A stretch of DNA of 56,040 bases from an uncultured Eubacteriales bacterium (GCA_902465435.1 CABQNH010000009.1:1-56040); one strand, 5' to 3'. Positions 1-9,071 are shown, counted from the stretch's first letter. Notes: generated by a model from the letters alone, not told the origin. Made by a program: numbers and translations.

Positions 1-91
1 AGGCCGCACATTTTACTGTATTTGTCAAGTGTTTTTTGAAAATAGTTACAAAAAAACCGGGCCCCGCATTTCCGCGAGACCCAGCCTTTCT

Positions 92-109
92 TAACTTAGT
101 GACATTGGG
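92..109. repeat. 18-bp repeat, left copy (inverted match at 55865-55882)
   Basis: The sequence taacttagtgacattggg occurs here and, exactly reverse-complemented, at 55865-55882 after the ATP synthase operon. An 18-base perfect match is far beyond chance in 56 kb. It looks like a shared intergenic or insertion-element end motif, but no transposase adjoins either copy, so its nature is unknown. Confidence 0.6.
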
Positions 110-129
110 CATGTGCCCCGCGCTATTCT

Positions 130-748
130 TTAATTTGTTTTGTCGCGATAATAATCGCCGAACAAATAGTCATATGGTTTCATAGGTTGCACAGAAGGGT
201 AATCATATTCCGCAATATCTGAGCCGGGTGATAAATCCGTAGCGTGTCCACCTCCCCCAATATATTCGCCATCACAATATATATCTATTCTTGTTCCGTT
301 ATAACCTTTCCAACGACACTCAAGAGTATCATCAAAAATCATTCTGCCATCTTCAAAGAACTCAAGTTTGTGGCTCAAATCCTTACTATACCATACACCA
401 ACGTATTTTTCAGTAATATTATCTGGATTACCCCCTCTATAAATCGCTCATCTTGTGTCTCTGTCTGTTCGGTGCTTTGCACATCCTGCTTCTGTGTATC
501 ATTGTCATTTGTCTCTGCGTACTTTCACGACAGTGCGAAACTCAAAATACTCCTGCCAGTTATCCAGCGTGATTTCAACGGTCTGCTCCGTCAACTCGGC
601 ATTACCCGGTTCATTCGTATCCTGCGGGGGAATGATCGGTAGTCTGTCCCTGGGATGTACCCGAATGATCCTCCGTCTTGCCGTTGCCGCAAGCCGCAAG
701 GCTCAGGCACATTACCGCCGCCAGAAGCAGCGCAATCCATTTTCTCAT
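130..748 (-). pseudogene. Decayed lipoprotein gene(s), multiply frameshifted
   Basis: From the ATG at 748 the minus strand encodes a clean lipoprotein signal peptide (MRKWIALLLAAV..., lipobox LAAC) that hits a stop after about 45 residues. A second frame (ending 505) carries TVEITLDNWQEYF, nearly identical to TVEITLDNWQDYF of the intact lipoprotein just upstream (869-1666). A third stretch has an acidic Gln/Thr/Asp-rich linker. A fourth, ending at 130, holds KYVGVWYS...LEFFEDGRM, which resembles the small beta-barrel domain of many clostridial lipoproteins. The signal, linker and domain are all recognisable but in different frames, so this is a broken gene or the fused remains of two. The 82-codon ORF at 130-378 is its last fragment, not a separate gene. 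Confidence 0.7.
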
Positions 749-868
749 AGTCTATTCTCCATCTTTCTGTAATAAGTTTTCAGCTGCGATACGGATATTT
801 GCGGGAATGCCCTTCATTTGCACATACTTTGACACGCCGAGGAGAGGGCGTGCGCCCCGCTTCCTGTT

Positions 869-1666
869 TTATTCGTAGTATTTCAGTGTGCCCTGAATTC
901 TTGTAATTTTAATGTTTGTGGGGCATTCGTAAATAAACCCCGTTCCGTCCTCGTTCTGTATAATGTTGGCGCTACAATCACCGTATCCACCCAATGGCAT
1001 CCCTTTTTTGTAATAGTCGTATTCTATAGAATCATGCTCAACTTTTCCATCGACTATTTTATCGCGGCTTATAGTTATATAGGTAGGAATTTGAGAAGTC
1101 CGCCCGCGCCAAAACGAGCTTTCGTTAACTGTCGCATCAGGATGGGAAACGCAGTCAATGAGTTCAAAGGAGAAATCATCTAAATTGTAGATGATGTCGT
1201 TGACGCAAATATCCGAATCATATTCAACGGCGATATAGTCTCCTTCACTCCAATCCATCTCAACATTGGAATATTCCTCTTTAAGCTCAAGGATTGTAAA
1301 GAGGCTAAGGTATGTGTCCGTTACCTCATCAAAGGAATTCGTGTTGTAGGAAACGCTTAAATACTGGTTGATTTCAAAATAATCCTGCCAGTTATCGAGG
1401 GTAATTTCAACCGTGTGTGCGATGAGTTCCGATTCACCCTGCTGGGTATCTTCCTGCTTGCTATCTTCCTGTTCGTTATCTCCCTGCGCGTCTGCGTTTC
1501 CGCTTAGCTTGATTATTTCCTCAAGCGCATTTTCATAATCTTCCGCTTCCATATAATTGATAAGCGTTTCATACTTTTCATATTTTTTAAGTTTGCTGTT
1601 ATTGCTGCAAGCAACAAGAGAGAAGCACATAAGTGCTGCCAGAAGAAGCGCGAGGAATCTTTTCAT
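869..1666 (-). CDS. Predicted lipoprotein of unknown function
   Basis: 265 residues. The N-terminus (MKRFLALLLAALMCFSLVAC) is a type II signal peptide with lipobox LVAC, so Cys20 is probably lipidated and the protein anchored outside the membrane. Residues 21-55 include a short helical stretch. Residues about 55-80 form a Glu/Gln/Asp-rich linker (EQEDSKQEDTQQGE). The rest is a soluble domain beginning HTVEITLDNWQDYFE with many aromatic residues and no recognised catalytic motif. A gagg ribosome site precedes the ATG. It lies 87 bases downstream of the adenylate-forming enzyme gene on the same strand and may be cotranscribed with it. The decayed copy downstream shows that this family has been duplicated locally. 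Confidence 0.75.
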   Translation of the reverse strand: MKRFLALLLAALMCFSLVACSNNSKLKKYEKYETLINYMEAEDYENALEEIIKLSGNADAQGDNEQEDSKQEDTQQGESELIAHTVEITLDNWQDYFEINQYLSVSYNTNSFDEVTDTYLSLFTILELKEEYSNVEMDWSEGDYIAVEYDSDICVNDIIYNLDDFSFELIDCVSHPDATVNESSFWRGRTSQIPTYITISRDKIVDGKVEHDSIEYDYYKKGMPLGGYGDCSANIIQNEDGTGFIYECPTNIKITRIQGTLKYYE

Positions 1667-1752
1667 TGTCTTTTACCTCGTTCCATGTATTTTATGTGTC
1701 TATACGCGCGCTGCGCTTATGGCAGCCTCCATCGGCAGTTCCGCAGCATTGC

Positions 1753-3105
1753 TTAAAGCGGGAACCGGCGGATCGCATAGCGAATCTTCCCGGACTTGCT
1801 CGGCTCAATCTGATCCACCTTTGTGCAGGTAATGCAGACACCCGGCATAAACCTTTGCAGATCCGACAGGAAACGATTGGCGTCCTCCTCACAGGGCTTT
1901 TTCATGACGAGCTTTAATTCGGCGTGCGCCAGATCCGTCTGAATCAGCTGGAATTGTGCCACGGAGTCGTACTGACCGGCAAGGTGATACACAAAGTGCC
2001 CGTGCATCAGCGTGCCGTCCGGCAGCTTAAAAATGGCGTCCTCGCGCCCGTCCAGGCTTGCAATCATCGGCAGGGTAACGCCGCATGCACAGGCCTTTTC
2101 CTGCGACAGCGTGGCCGTATCGCCCAACAGGTACCGCAGCCGGGGCATTGCCAGATTGTTGAGATCCGTCGTTACCACGACGCCGCTTTCCCCGGGGGAG
2201 ACCGGCTGATGCGTCACCGGGTCGACGACCTCCATAATCACATTTTCCGCCGTCATGTGCAGATGGCCATGTGGACAGGAATACGCCAGAATGCCTGCGT
2301 CTCTTGCGCCGTATTCGTTGGCCACGGGGCAGCCGAACACAGCCTGAATCGCCGTCCGCTGATGCTCATATAGCGTTTCGGAGGTGGAGACGACAACCTT
2401 CAGCTTTTTTAGATGAAGCTGATCTCGGATCGGCTGCAGCAGCTGGGCAAAGGTATAAAGCGCCGTCGCATAGCCGTAAATGTACTCCGGCTGATAGCGG
2501 TTCAGGAACGGGATATATGACGCGACCTTCTCCGGGGTAAGCGCGTAGGCCGAAAGGATCGTTCGGTTCTTTAAAAACCGCTCCTTCCTGCGTGCGCTTT
2601 TTTGCTCGTTTTGCGACAGCTCGATCGGATTGCCCCAAAGCATAACGCTTCGGCTGCCCGGGGTGATCCCATACCAGGACAGCCCGCGCCAACGCGCGGC
2701 CTCAAAATGCTCCACATCGTACCGATCCATGTAGAATTTCAGCGGCTCGCCGGTGGAACCGCCCGTAGAATTTGCAATCAGCTGCTTGGGATCGTATTGC
2801 TGATTCCGATATTGCTCCGGATGCTGCTGGAAATTCCGCTTGCTGAGGATCGGAATCTGCTGCAGGACCTGAAACGGGTCCTTCTGAACTTCTTCCTCTG
2901 TAATTTGCAGGCTCTGATAGGCCGGAACGTCATGAATGCATGTGAGCAGCAGGCGGCAAAGCCGCTCCCGCCGCAGCTTCTGCAGCTCCTCTTCCTTCAG
3001 GTACTGCGTCGTTTTCATCTCGGCTAAATAGGCACGCACATGATTTCCCTTTTTGTGCTCCATCGCAGGATACAGCACATGTTCGATTAGGTACTTTATG
3101 GACAT
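1753..3105 (-). CDS. PaaK/CapK-like adenylate-forming enzyme
   Basis: 450 residues from the ATG at 3105 (MSIKYLIEHVLYPAME), preceded by gagagg. The reading frame stays open further upstream, but the predicted promoter at 3203-3231 would start transcription near 3196, which excludes the longer starts. The ANL-superfamily ATP motif NSTGGSTGEPLKFY is near residue 120, YGARDAG near 270, and DGREDAIFKLPDG near 360. The last helix ends SKSGKIRYAIRRF, matching the usual C-terminal lysine segment. Such proteins activate a carboxylic acid as acyl-AMP/CoA (phenylacetate-CoA ligase) or act in polysaccharide clusters (CapK). No partner genes here identify the substrate. Confidence 0.8.
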   Translation of the reverse strand: MSIKYLIEHVLYPAMEHKKGNHVRAYLAEMKTTQYLKEEELQKLRRERLCRLLLTCIHDVPAYQSLQITEEEVQKDPFQVLQQIPILSKRNFQQHPEQYRNQQYDPKQLIANSTGGSTGEPLKFYMDRYDVEHFEAARWRGLSWYGITPGSRSVMLWGNPIELSQNEQKSARRKERFLKNRTILSAYALTPEKVASYIPFLNRYQPEYIYGYATALYTFAQLLQPIRDQLHLKKLKVVVSTSETLYEHQRTAIQAVFGCPVANEYGARDAGILAYSCPHGHLHMTAENVIMEVVDPVTHQPVSPGESGVVVTTDLNNLAMPRLRYLLGDTATLSQEKACACGVTLPMIASLDGREDAIFKLPDGTLMHGHFVYHLAGQYDSVAQFQLIQTDLAHAELKLVMKKPCEEDANRFLSDLQRFMPGVCITCTKVDQIEPSKSGKIRYAIRRFPL

Positions 3106-3202
3106 AACAAATCCTCTCACTTTCCGCTTTGCAACGCGTTTCCTTACGCGTATCGATGATATGGGTGCATGATCGCGGTGACGCTTCTTAAAATGTAAGC
3201 TC

Positions 3203-3231
3203 ATTATACCGTAATGCCGCCCAATATGCAA
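3203..3231 (-). promoter_or_regulatory. Sigma-70-type promoter of the PaaK/CapK-like gene
   Basis: On the minus strand: TTGCAT (3231-3226), 17-base spacer, perfect TATAAT (3208-3203). Predicted start near 3196, giving a leader of about 90 bases. Confidence 0.75.
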
Positions 3232-3487
3232 GAGAGAACGCAATTGGCTGACCACGTGCGTAAATTGCGGCGACCCTGTGCTTTGCGCACACGGCGAAGC
3301 GCGGGGCAGCTCCTTTTCGCCCGGCGCAAAAAACGATCATCGGACAGCGGCCGCCGGTGTACTTTTTCCCGTGCCGGGCAGAGGCCGGAAGGCCTCGCGA
3401 TGCACCGCAGATGGCGGCAGAGTGGAGGGAAAACGCAAAAAATGCGGCTGATTTTTCCCTGAAAATCCACAAATAGCCGTTTTTCAC

Positions 3488-3516
3488 TTGCAGTTTTCGG
3501 GACGATGGTGTATAAT
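3488..3516 (+). promoter_or_regulatory. Sigma-70-type promoter of the dCMP deaminase/yedF genes
   Basis: TTGCAG (3488-3493), 17-base spacer, TATAAT (3511-3516); the coding start is 70 bases downstream. Confidence 0.75.
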
Positions 3517-3585
3517 CGGAACGATTAGGGGCGGCGGAGCCGTCGGCAGAGCGCCGGATGCCGCCCGCCTTCGGAGGAGAGCAGA

Positions 3586-4083
3586 ATGGATCGAATTGAT
3601 AAGGAAAACTATTATCTGGACATTGCACAGACCGTTGCGGAACGCGCGACCTGCCTGTGCGCGCGCTATGGCGCGCTGATCGTCCGAAACGACGAGATCG
3701 TATCCACCGGCTACAACGGCGCGCCGCGCGGCCGCGCCAACTGCATCGATCTGGGGCACTGCGTGCGCGAGAAGCTCGGGATTCCGCGCGGAGAGCGCTA
3801 TGAGGTCTGCCGCAGCGTGCACGCCGAGGCCAACGCGATCATTTCGGCCGCCCGCTCGGAGTGCATCGGCGGCGCGATTTACATCGTCGGTCTGGACGCA
3901 TCCACAGGCGAGCTGTTAGAGCACTTTAAGCCCTGCCCCATGTGCCGGAGAATGATCATCAACGCCGGGCTGAGCAAGATCGTTCTGCGCAGTACGAAGG
4001 AAAAATACGATGTGGTCAATGTGCAGGAGTGGGTATTTAACGACGACTCCGTGATAGACCCGGCGGAGCCGGAGACGCTCTGA
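3586..4083 (+). CDS. dCMP/cytidine deaminase family protein
   Basis: 165 residues. Zinc-dependent deaminase fold: the His-Ala-Glu motif is in SVHAEANAI (about residues 83-91), and the two zinc cysteines are in PCPMCRRMI (about 117-125). Length and motifs match ComEB-type deoxycytidylate deaminases, which convert dCMP to dUMP for dTMP synthesis. It starts at the ATG after ggaggaga. It is the first gene after a strong promoter and is followed 52 bases later by yedF, so it probably leads a three-gene transcript. The nearest alternative is a generic nucleoside deaminase; the N-terminal arrangement favours dCMP. Confidence 0.85.
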   Translation: MDRIDKENYYLDIAQTVAERATCLCARYGALIVRNDEIVSTGYNGAPRGRANCIDLGHCVREKLGIPRGERYEVCRSVHAEANAIISAARSECIGGAIYIVGLDASTGELLEHFKPCPMCRRMIINAGLSKIVLRSTKEKYDVVNVQEWVFNDDSVIDPAEPETL

Positions 4084-4135
4084 GCGCAAAAGGAAAAAGC
4101 GCACCGGACAAACGGCGAAAGCAGGAGGAACGACA

Positions 4136-4738
4136 ATGATCCAGGTCAATGCAATGGGCGACGCGTGTCCGCTGCCCGTAGTGAAAACACTCAATGCGAT
4201 TCGCGAGCTGCCGGAGGGCGGCACGGTACAGACGCTGGTGGACAATCCGGTTGCCGTACAGAATCTGACGCGGCTTGCCGAGTCGAAGGGCTACGGCATA
4301 GAAACGGAGCAGCTGGAAGAGCATAAATTTCAGGTGACGCTGACGGTCGGCAAAGCCGACGAGGGAGAAGCGCCCGCGCCCGCATGCTGCGTGCCGACAT
4401 CGGGCGGCACCGTGGTGGCGATCTCCTCGGCTACAATGGGCGAAGGCAGCGAGGAACTGGGGAAAACGCTGCTCAAGGGCTTCCTTTATGCGCTGCTGCA
4501 GCAGCAAACGCTGCCGCAGACCATGCTGTTTTACAACGGCGGCGCGGCGCTGACCTGCGACGGCTCCGCTTCTCTGGAGGATCTGCGGGAGCTGGAGCGG
4601 CGCGGCGTGGAAATCCTCACCTGCGGCACCTGCCTGAATTACTACGGCTTAACGGAAAAGCTGCAGGTCGGCAGCGTGACCAATATGTATGTCATTGCCG
4701 AAAAGCTGACGAGCGCGGCACGAATCGTGAAGCCTTGA
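4136..4738 (+). CDS. yedF: Sulfurtransferase-like selenium metabolism protein YedF
   Basis: 200 residues. An N-terminal TusA-type domain (residues 1-70) has the hallmark GDACPLPVVKT, with Cys11 as the expected persulfide/selenide carrier. A C-terminal DsrE-like domain (about 85-200) contains AISSATMGEGSEELGKTLLKG and TCGTCLNYYGL with a CGTC pair. This two-domain layout is the YedF family, found mainly in selenium-using bacteria and thought to deliver reduced S or Se. The stop overlaps the TTG start of a DUF3343 gene, another member of the same context. No selenoprotein or selD/selA is visible in the window, so a selenium role rests on family context alone. Confidence 0.85.
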   Translation: MIQVNAMGDACPLPVVKTLNAIRELPEGGTVQTLVDNPVAVQNLTRLAESKGYGIETEQLEEHKFQVTLTVGKADEGEAPAPACCVPTSGGTVVAISSATMGEGSEELGKTLLKGFLYALLQQQTLPQTMLFYNGGAALTCDGSASLEDLRELERRGVEILTCGTCLNYYGLTEKLQVGSVTNMYVIAEKLTSAARIVKP

Positions 4739-4971
4739 CGCACGGAAGAGAGTCGGCGCTTGTCATTACCTTTGCGGAAACTACGCAGGCCATGGCGGCA
4801 GAGCGGCTGCTGGACGGGCGGAAGCTTCCCGGGCGGCTGATCCCGACGCCGACGAAAATCACGGCGGGCTGCGGACTTTCCTGGCGGGCGCAGCCGGAGG
4901 CAGGCGAGGCGCTGCTTGCGGCGCTTCAATCAGCGGGGATCGCCTGGGAGAAGGCAGTTGTCCTAGAATAG
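4735..4971 (+). CDS. DUF3343 family small protein (putative Se/S carrier)
   Basis: 78 residues if translation starts at the TTG at 4735, which overlaps the yedF stop as TTGA. This suggests translational coupling; no better ATG or GTG start exists in this frame. The segment LVITFAETTQAMAAERLL followed by LIPTPTKITAGCGLSWR is characteristic of DUF3343, with the single conserved Cys in TAGCGLS. Members sit beside yedF and selenium genes in many Clostridia and have been proposed as small sulfur/selenium carriers. The exact function is unproven. Confidence 0.75.
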   Translation: MTHGRESALVITFAETTQAMAAERLLDGRKLPGRLIPTPTKITAGCGLSWRAQPEAGEALLAALQSAGIAWEKAVVLE

Positions 4972-5081
4972 AGCGGGCGGATGCGGTTTTGCCGCCCGGA
5001 GAAGATAGGCGAAAATGGGAGTGGGCTGCGGCGTTTTCTTCTTTGTCATGGGTGGTCGCTCCTTTCTTGATTTTAGGCAAT

Positions 5082-5123
5082 AAAAAGCCCGCTGGCTTTG
5101 CACATACGGCATAGTCAGCGGGC
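5082..5123 (-). terminator. Rho-independent terminator of the ElbB-like gene
   Basis: On the minus strand, GCCCGCTG (5123-5116) pairs with CAGCGGGC (5094-5087), followed by TTTTT at 5086-5082. It lies just past the minus-strand gene ending at 5170. Confidence 0.7.
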
Positions 5124-5169
5124 AGAATGTAAGTTATTCTGTTCAACAATTAAACCTACAAAACAGACT

Positions 5170-5742
5170 TCATCGTAATGTTTGTGCCTGTTTCAACGCA
5201 TAAATCATAGAATCGATACCTAATAGTGTCGTATAGCTACTGTTGGTTTTTCTGAAAGCGGGCGTGTAATAAACATTGTTTTCAGCATCAAAACAGAATT
5301 TTTCAGCAGTTAGTTCTTTCATCTCACGCGCCAATAGATTACTTCCATAGAAACGGCGGAGGAAGTCGATTCCCGCACACATGGCAGCGACAGGTTTCTT
5401 TTCGCTAATAAAATGTGTGACGCACGTTTTTATCACATTGGAGTCTCTATAATTGTTCAATGAACCAATTCCACCGGGTATGATCAATGCATCGTATTCT
5501 GCAAAATCAACCTCATGAATATCTTTAATGCATCCCCTACCGATGCGGGCTGCTTCTATAAGGATATTCCGCTTTTCTGCCATCTCTTCTGTCAAGTGGT
5601 TAACAGACTGGATGGAAACATCTTCTGCGACAGGAGTGTAATCACACCCATATTTATCAAGCGCTACATACGTCAGAATTACTTCTTCTATACATGAACC
5701 ATCACCGAGGCCACAGCCTGCTAATAGAACTAAATACTTCAT
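5170..5742 (-). CDS. DJ-1/PfpI superfamily protein, ElbB-like
   Basis: 190 residues. The start MKYLVLLAGCGLGDGS and the phrase IEEVILTYVALDKYG match ElbB-type proteins (SGCGVFDGSEIHE in relatives). The nucleophile elbow is PVAAMCAGIDF (Cys about residue 115) and an IIPGGIGSLNN loop precedes it, as in the DJ-1 fold. ElbB proteins are usually about 215 residues, so this one is short. ElbB has weak glyoxalase activity in vitro and a disputed link to isoprenoids. AT-richer than its neighbours. Translation starts after tggaggtg; a terminator follows. The neighbours suggest no pathway. Confidence 0.75.
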   Translation of the reverse strand: MKYLVLLAGCGLGDGSCIEEVILTYVALDKYGCDYTPVAEDVSIQSVNHLTEEMAEKRNILIEAARIGRGCIKDIHEVDFAEYDALIIPGGIGSLNNYRDSNVIKTCVTHFISEKKPVAAMCAGIDFLRRFYGSNLLAREMKELTAEKFCFDAENNVYYTPAFRKTNSSYTTLLGIDSMIYALKQAQTLR

Positions 5743-5828
5743 TTGTTTTCACCTCCACAACTCACGGTTTGCCAACGACTTCTCACTGATAAGCATAGCA
5801 TATAAAGCGACTTACAGCAACGCCTTCT

Positions 5829-6440
5829 TCATGGTAAATCAGCGACCTTTTTATGAACGCCGTTTTGCTTTGCCTGTTTACTTGCCGCCTTCCGCCGTTC
5901 CTCGTTGACCTCTTTGCGCAGCTGACCGGAATAGACCTTTGCTGCCTTTGCCACCTGTTCCTTCTGAAACTTTTTCTTGTTGGCACTGGCTTTGATGTGG
6001 GTGCCGTCAATGAAAATTGTGCTCGGGTCGACCATTCGATGATTGAGCGCCTTGTTGAGAATATGCTCGAAAATCTCACTGGCCAGTTCGTCCGGAAAGC
6101 GCTTGCAGAAGGCGTAGCTCACCGTCGCAAAGTGTGGTATCTCATCGAGCAGCCCATACCCCAAAAACCAACGGTAGGAGAGAGTATCCTGAATTCTCTG
6201 GTAGGTCTGCCGCAGTGACGGGATACCGAACAGATGCTGTATGAGCACCATCTTGATCAGAACGACCGGATCTGTCCCGGGCCTGCCGTTGTCATGGCAG
6301 TAATACGGCGACAGCCTTTTATACAGCCATTCGTAGTCCATGACCTTCTCGATCTTCCGCAGCAGATGCTCTTTCGGTACCAACGCCTCCAGATCCACCA
6401 TTACCACTTCTGCCCGCCCGTCTCTCTTCCGCTGCTCCAT
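5829..6440 (-). pseudogene. Truncated IS1182-type transposase
   Basis: The first 203 residues resemble the N-terminal half of IS1182/IS5-group DDE transposases: VDLEALVPKEHLLRKIEKV, then GRPGTDPVVLIKMVLIQH, the FCKRFPDE region, and the first catalytic Asp region STIFIDGTHIKASANK. The family is normally about 450-550 residues with the second Asp and the Glu in the missing half. The frame stops at 5829 just after the first acidic motif, and no continuation was found in the next 90 bases in any frame. No terminal inverted repeats were found. This is a dead remnant. Confidence 0.8.
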
Positions 6441-6510
6441 GTATTACACCTCCGTTTCTTTTATTATACCAGAAACCAGAGAGTTTTTGTGGTTTTTTGG
6501 CACACTGGAA

Positions 6511-6546
6511 AACGAAGGCTGCCGTAAGGCGGCCTTCGTTTTTTGA
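6511..6546 (-). terminator. Terminator downstream of the clp gene
   Basis: AAAACGAAGGC (6511-6521) pairs perfectly with GCCTTCGTTTT (6534-6544). T-runs exist in both directions. Its position fits termination of the minus-strand clp gene ending at 6643. Confidence 0.75.
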
Positions 6547-6642
6547 GAGGGGTACTTTCCCGTTTGGAATACGCGCGGCACGCTCTCTGCCCGCAAAGCG
6601 GCGGAATGACTGCGCGCAATTTTCCTTATGACCGGGCGGCGC

Positions 6643-8970
6643 TTATACGGACAGCTCTTCCCCCTCTGAACGCACGCAGATTTCGTCGCCCTCCAGCAGG
6701 ATCTGCGCGCTGCGCGGCGGCTTCTGGCGGCAAAGGAGCAGGGAAAGCGGCGACTCGATCTGTGCCTGCACGAGGTGCCGCAGCTGCCGCGCGCCGCTTT
6801 GCGTCCGGCAGCACAGCGCGGCCAGCCGCCCCGGAAGCTCGGCGGAAAGCGTCAGCGTCAGACCGACACCCGACGCCCGCGCGCACAGTTCGTCAAGCTG
6901 CCGCTGCGCAATTTGCCGAAGCGCCGTCTCTTCCAGCGGGTGAAATACGGAAACGCAGTCGATTCGACCGAGAAACTCCGGCGGGAAGGCCTCGCGCAGG
7001 GCGCTTTTCGCGGCCGCGGCATGCAGATCGCCGCCGAAGCCAAGCTCCCGCTTGCCCTGCGCGCCAAGATTGCAGGTCATGACGAGAATGGTGTTCTTAA
7101 AATTGACCTTGCGGCCGAGAGAATCGGTCAGCGCGCCGTCCTCCATGATTTGCAGCAGGAGACCGCAGACGTCGCGATGCGCCTTGTCCAGCTCGTCAAA
7201 AAGAACGAGACTGTAGGGCTTCCGGCGCACCTTTTCCGTCAGCTCGCCGCCGTCGCCGTGCCCGACGTAGCCCGGCGGCGCACCGATCAGGCGGGAGACG
7301 GAGAACTTCTCCATATATTCGGACATATCCAGCCGGATCAAAGCATCCTGCGTGCCGTAGATCAGGCGCGCGAGCGCCTGACAGAGCGCGGTCTTTCCCA
7401 CGCCGGTCGGACCCGTAAAGAGCATGGACGCCATGGGGCGGCAGGCCTCGGCAAGGCCGCTGCGCCCACGCCGGACGGCGGCGGCGACCTGACGGACGGC
7501 TTCATCCTGCCCCAAAATACACTGCTTCAGGTCAGACTCCAGCGTGCGCAGCCGCTGCTTGTCCGTCGCGGACAAAAGCCCTGCGGGGATGCCGGTTCGG
7601 TTGGCGACGTTGGCGGCGATATCCTGTGCCGTGACCACGCGCGGCCGTCTGGCGCAGGTGACTGTCATGTTCTGCACCCGGTCGCGCAGCAGCGCGGCCT
7701 GCTCATAGCGTCCCTCGCGGACGGCGGCACCGAGCCGCTCCTGCAGCGCCCGCCTTTCAGCATTCTGCGCGGACTTTCCCATTTGCAGCCATGCCTGCGC
7801 CGCGCCCTCGTCCAGAAGGTCCACGGCCTTATCCGGAAGAAAGCGATCCGAGATATAACGACTCGACAGCTCTACCGCCGCCGTGATGGCTTCGTCGGAA
7901 ATTTTCACGTTGTGGTGCTGCTCCAGCCCGGGGCGCAGCGCGCGCAGAATGCCCGCCGTTTCCGCTTCGCTCGGCTCGCTCACGAGAATGGGGCGGAAGC
8001 GGCGCTCTAAGGCGGCGTCCTTTTCAATATATTTGCGGTATTCCTGCAGCGTCGTCGCGCCGATCATCTGCAGCTCACCCCGTCCCAGCGCGGGCTTGAT
8101 GATATTGGCCGCGTCAATCGCGCCCTCGGCGGAGCCTGCGCCGATGAGCGTGTGCATCTCATCCACAAAAAGGATCATGTTGCCTGCGCGGCGCACCTCC
8201 AGAAGAAGGTCGCGCACGCGCTCTTCAAATTCGCCGCGGTATTTCGTGCCTGCTACCATGCTGGCCATGTCGAGCGCGAACAGGCGCTTGCCGAGCAGCT
8301 GCTCCGGCACCTGCCCGGCGGCCAGCCGCTGCGCAAAGCCCTCGACGATCGCGGTCTTACCGACGCCCGGCTCGCCGATGAGCGCCGGATTATGCTTGTG
8401 CTTCCGGGAAAGCACCTGCATGAGCGTCTCAATTTCCGCTTCCCGTCCGACGATGGTTTCCATTTTGTCGGCCTTTGCGGCCAAATCCGTTCCGAATTGC
8501 TCCAGCAGTCTCCCGCTCTGCATTGAATTCCCTCTTTCCGTCTGCGCGCGCACCCGAAGCGCCTCGCATAAATTTGTGAAAAGCAGCGTCGTGTCAATTC
8601 CGTTTTGCCGGAGAAGACGGCAGGCGCCGCAGTCCGGCTCCCGCGTGATCGCGGTCAACAGATGCTCCGGCAGGATCCGGCGCGGCGCGGCGTCGGCGGC
8701 GGCCAGCGTCAGGATGCGCTGCGCGCGGGCGGTCAATCCCTGCGGAAGTCGGAGAAGTCTGCGGCCGCGCCCCCGCTCGGCAAGCAGGCGCCGCTCCGCC
8801 TGCTCATAACGCAGTCCGGCCCAGCACAAAAGCCTTGCCGGCAGCAGACAGCGCTGCCGCAGAAGCGCCAGAAGCAGGTGTGACGTGCCGACGCAGCTGT
8901 GCCCATATTCGCAGGCAAGCGCAAACGCGTCCCGGATCAGCTGCTCGGATTCCTCTGAAAATTGCCGCAT
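6643..8970 (-). CDS. clpC: ClpC-type AAA+ unfoldase (ATPase subunit)
   Basis: 775 residues. An N-terminal Clp_N double repeat spans residues 1-140 (GHSCVGTSHLLLALLRQ, RILPEHLLTAITRE). AAA domain 1 has Walker A GEPGVGKTAIVEG (near 200) and FVDEMHTLIGAG. A short middle domain with a UVR-like stretch (LQERLGAAVREGRYEQAA) follows near 410. AAA domain 2 has GPTGVGKTALCQAL and LFDELDKAHRDV, followed by a C-terminal D2-small domain. ClpC unfolds substrates for ClpP. The gene stands alone, without the usual ctsR-mcsA-mcsB neighbours, and the N-domain is more divergent than the ATPase cores. A ClpE/ClpA assignment is less likely. Ribosome site gggggcgg precedes the ATG; a terminator follows. Confidence 0.85.
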   Translation of the reverse strand: MRQFSEESEQLIRDAFALACEYGHSCVGTSHLLLALLRQRCLLPARLLCWAGLRYEQAERRLLAERGRGRRLLRLPQGLTARAQRILTLAAADAAPRRILPEHLLTAITREPDCGACRLLRQNGIDTTLLFTNLCEALRVRAQTERGNSMQSGRLLEQFGTDLAAKADKMETIVGREAEIETLMQVLSRKHKHNPALIGEPGVGKTAIVEGFAQRLAAGQVPEQLLGKRLFALDMASMVAGTKYRGEFEERVRDLLLEVRRAGNMILFVDEMHTLIGAGSAEGAIDAANIIKPALGRGELQMIGATTLQEYRKYIEKDAALERRFRPILVSEPSEAETAGILRALRPGLEQHHNVKISDEAITAAVELSSRYISDRFLPDKAVDLLDEGAAQAWLQMGKSAQNAERRALQERLGAAVREGRYEQAALLRDRVQNMTVTCARRPRVVTAQDIAANVANRTGIPAGLLSATDKQRLRTLESDLKQCILGQDEAVRQVAAAVRRGRSGLAEACRPMASMLFTGPTGVGKTALCQALARLIYGTQDALIRLDMSEYMEKFSVSRLIGAPPGYVGHGDGGELTEKVRRKPYSLVLFDELDKAHRDVCGLLLQIMEDGALTDSLGRKVNFKNTILVMTCNLGAQGKRELGFGGDLHAAAAKSALREAFPPEFLGRIDCVSVFHPLEETALRQIAQRQLDELCARASGVGLTLTLSAELPGRLAALCCRTQSGARQLRHLVQAQIESPLSLLLCRQKPPRSAQILLEGDEICVRSEGEELSV

Positions 8971-9071
8971 ACGACCGCCCCCTTTTTCCTTTGCCCTGAA
9001 ATCATTGCCGTGCGCGGCGGGATCTATACCGAAATTCTTTTTTCAAATCACGTTTTTCCGGAATTTAAGCA

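Larger units (their letters stand above)
3106..3585. other. Divergent intergenic region, 480 bp
   Basis: Separates the minus-strand adenylate-forming enzyme gene from the plus-strand dCMP deaminase gene. It holds one promoter for each direction (3203-3231 minus, 3488-3516 plus). Short ORFs here lack ribosome sites or family signatures, and no further structure was recognised between 3240 and 3480. Confidence 0.5.

Noticed and set aside
130..748. Selenocysteine readthrough of the TGA in the decayed lipoprotein
   Set aside because: After the TGA the same frame is quickly closed and the homologous sequence resumes in another frame, so the break is a frameshift.
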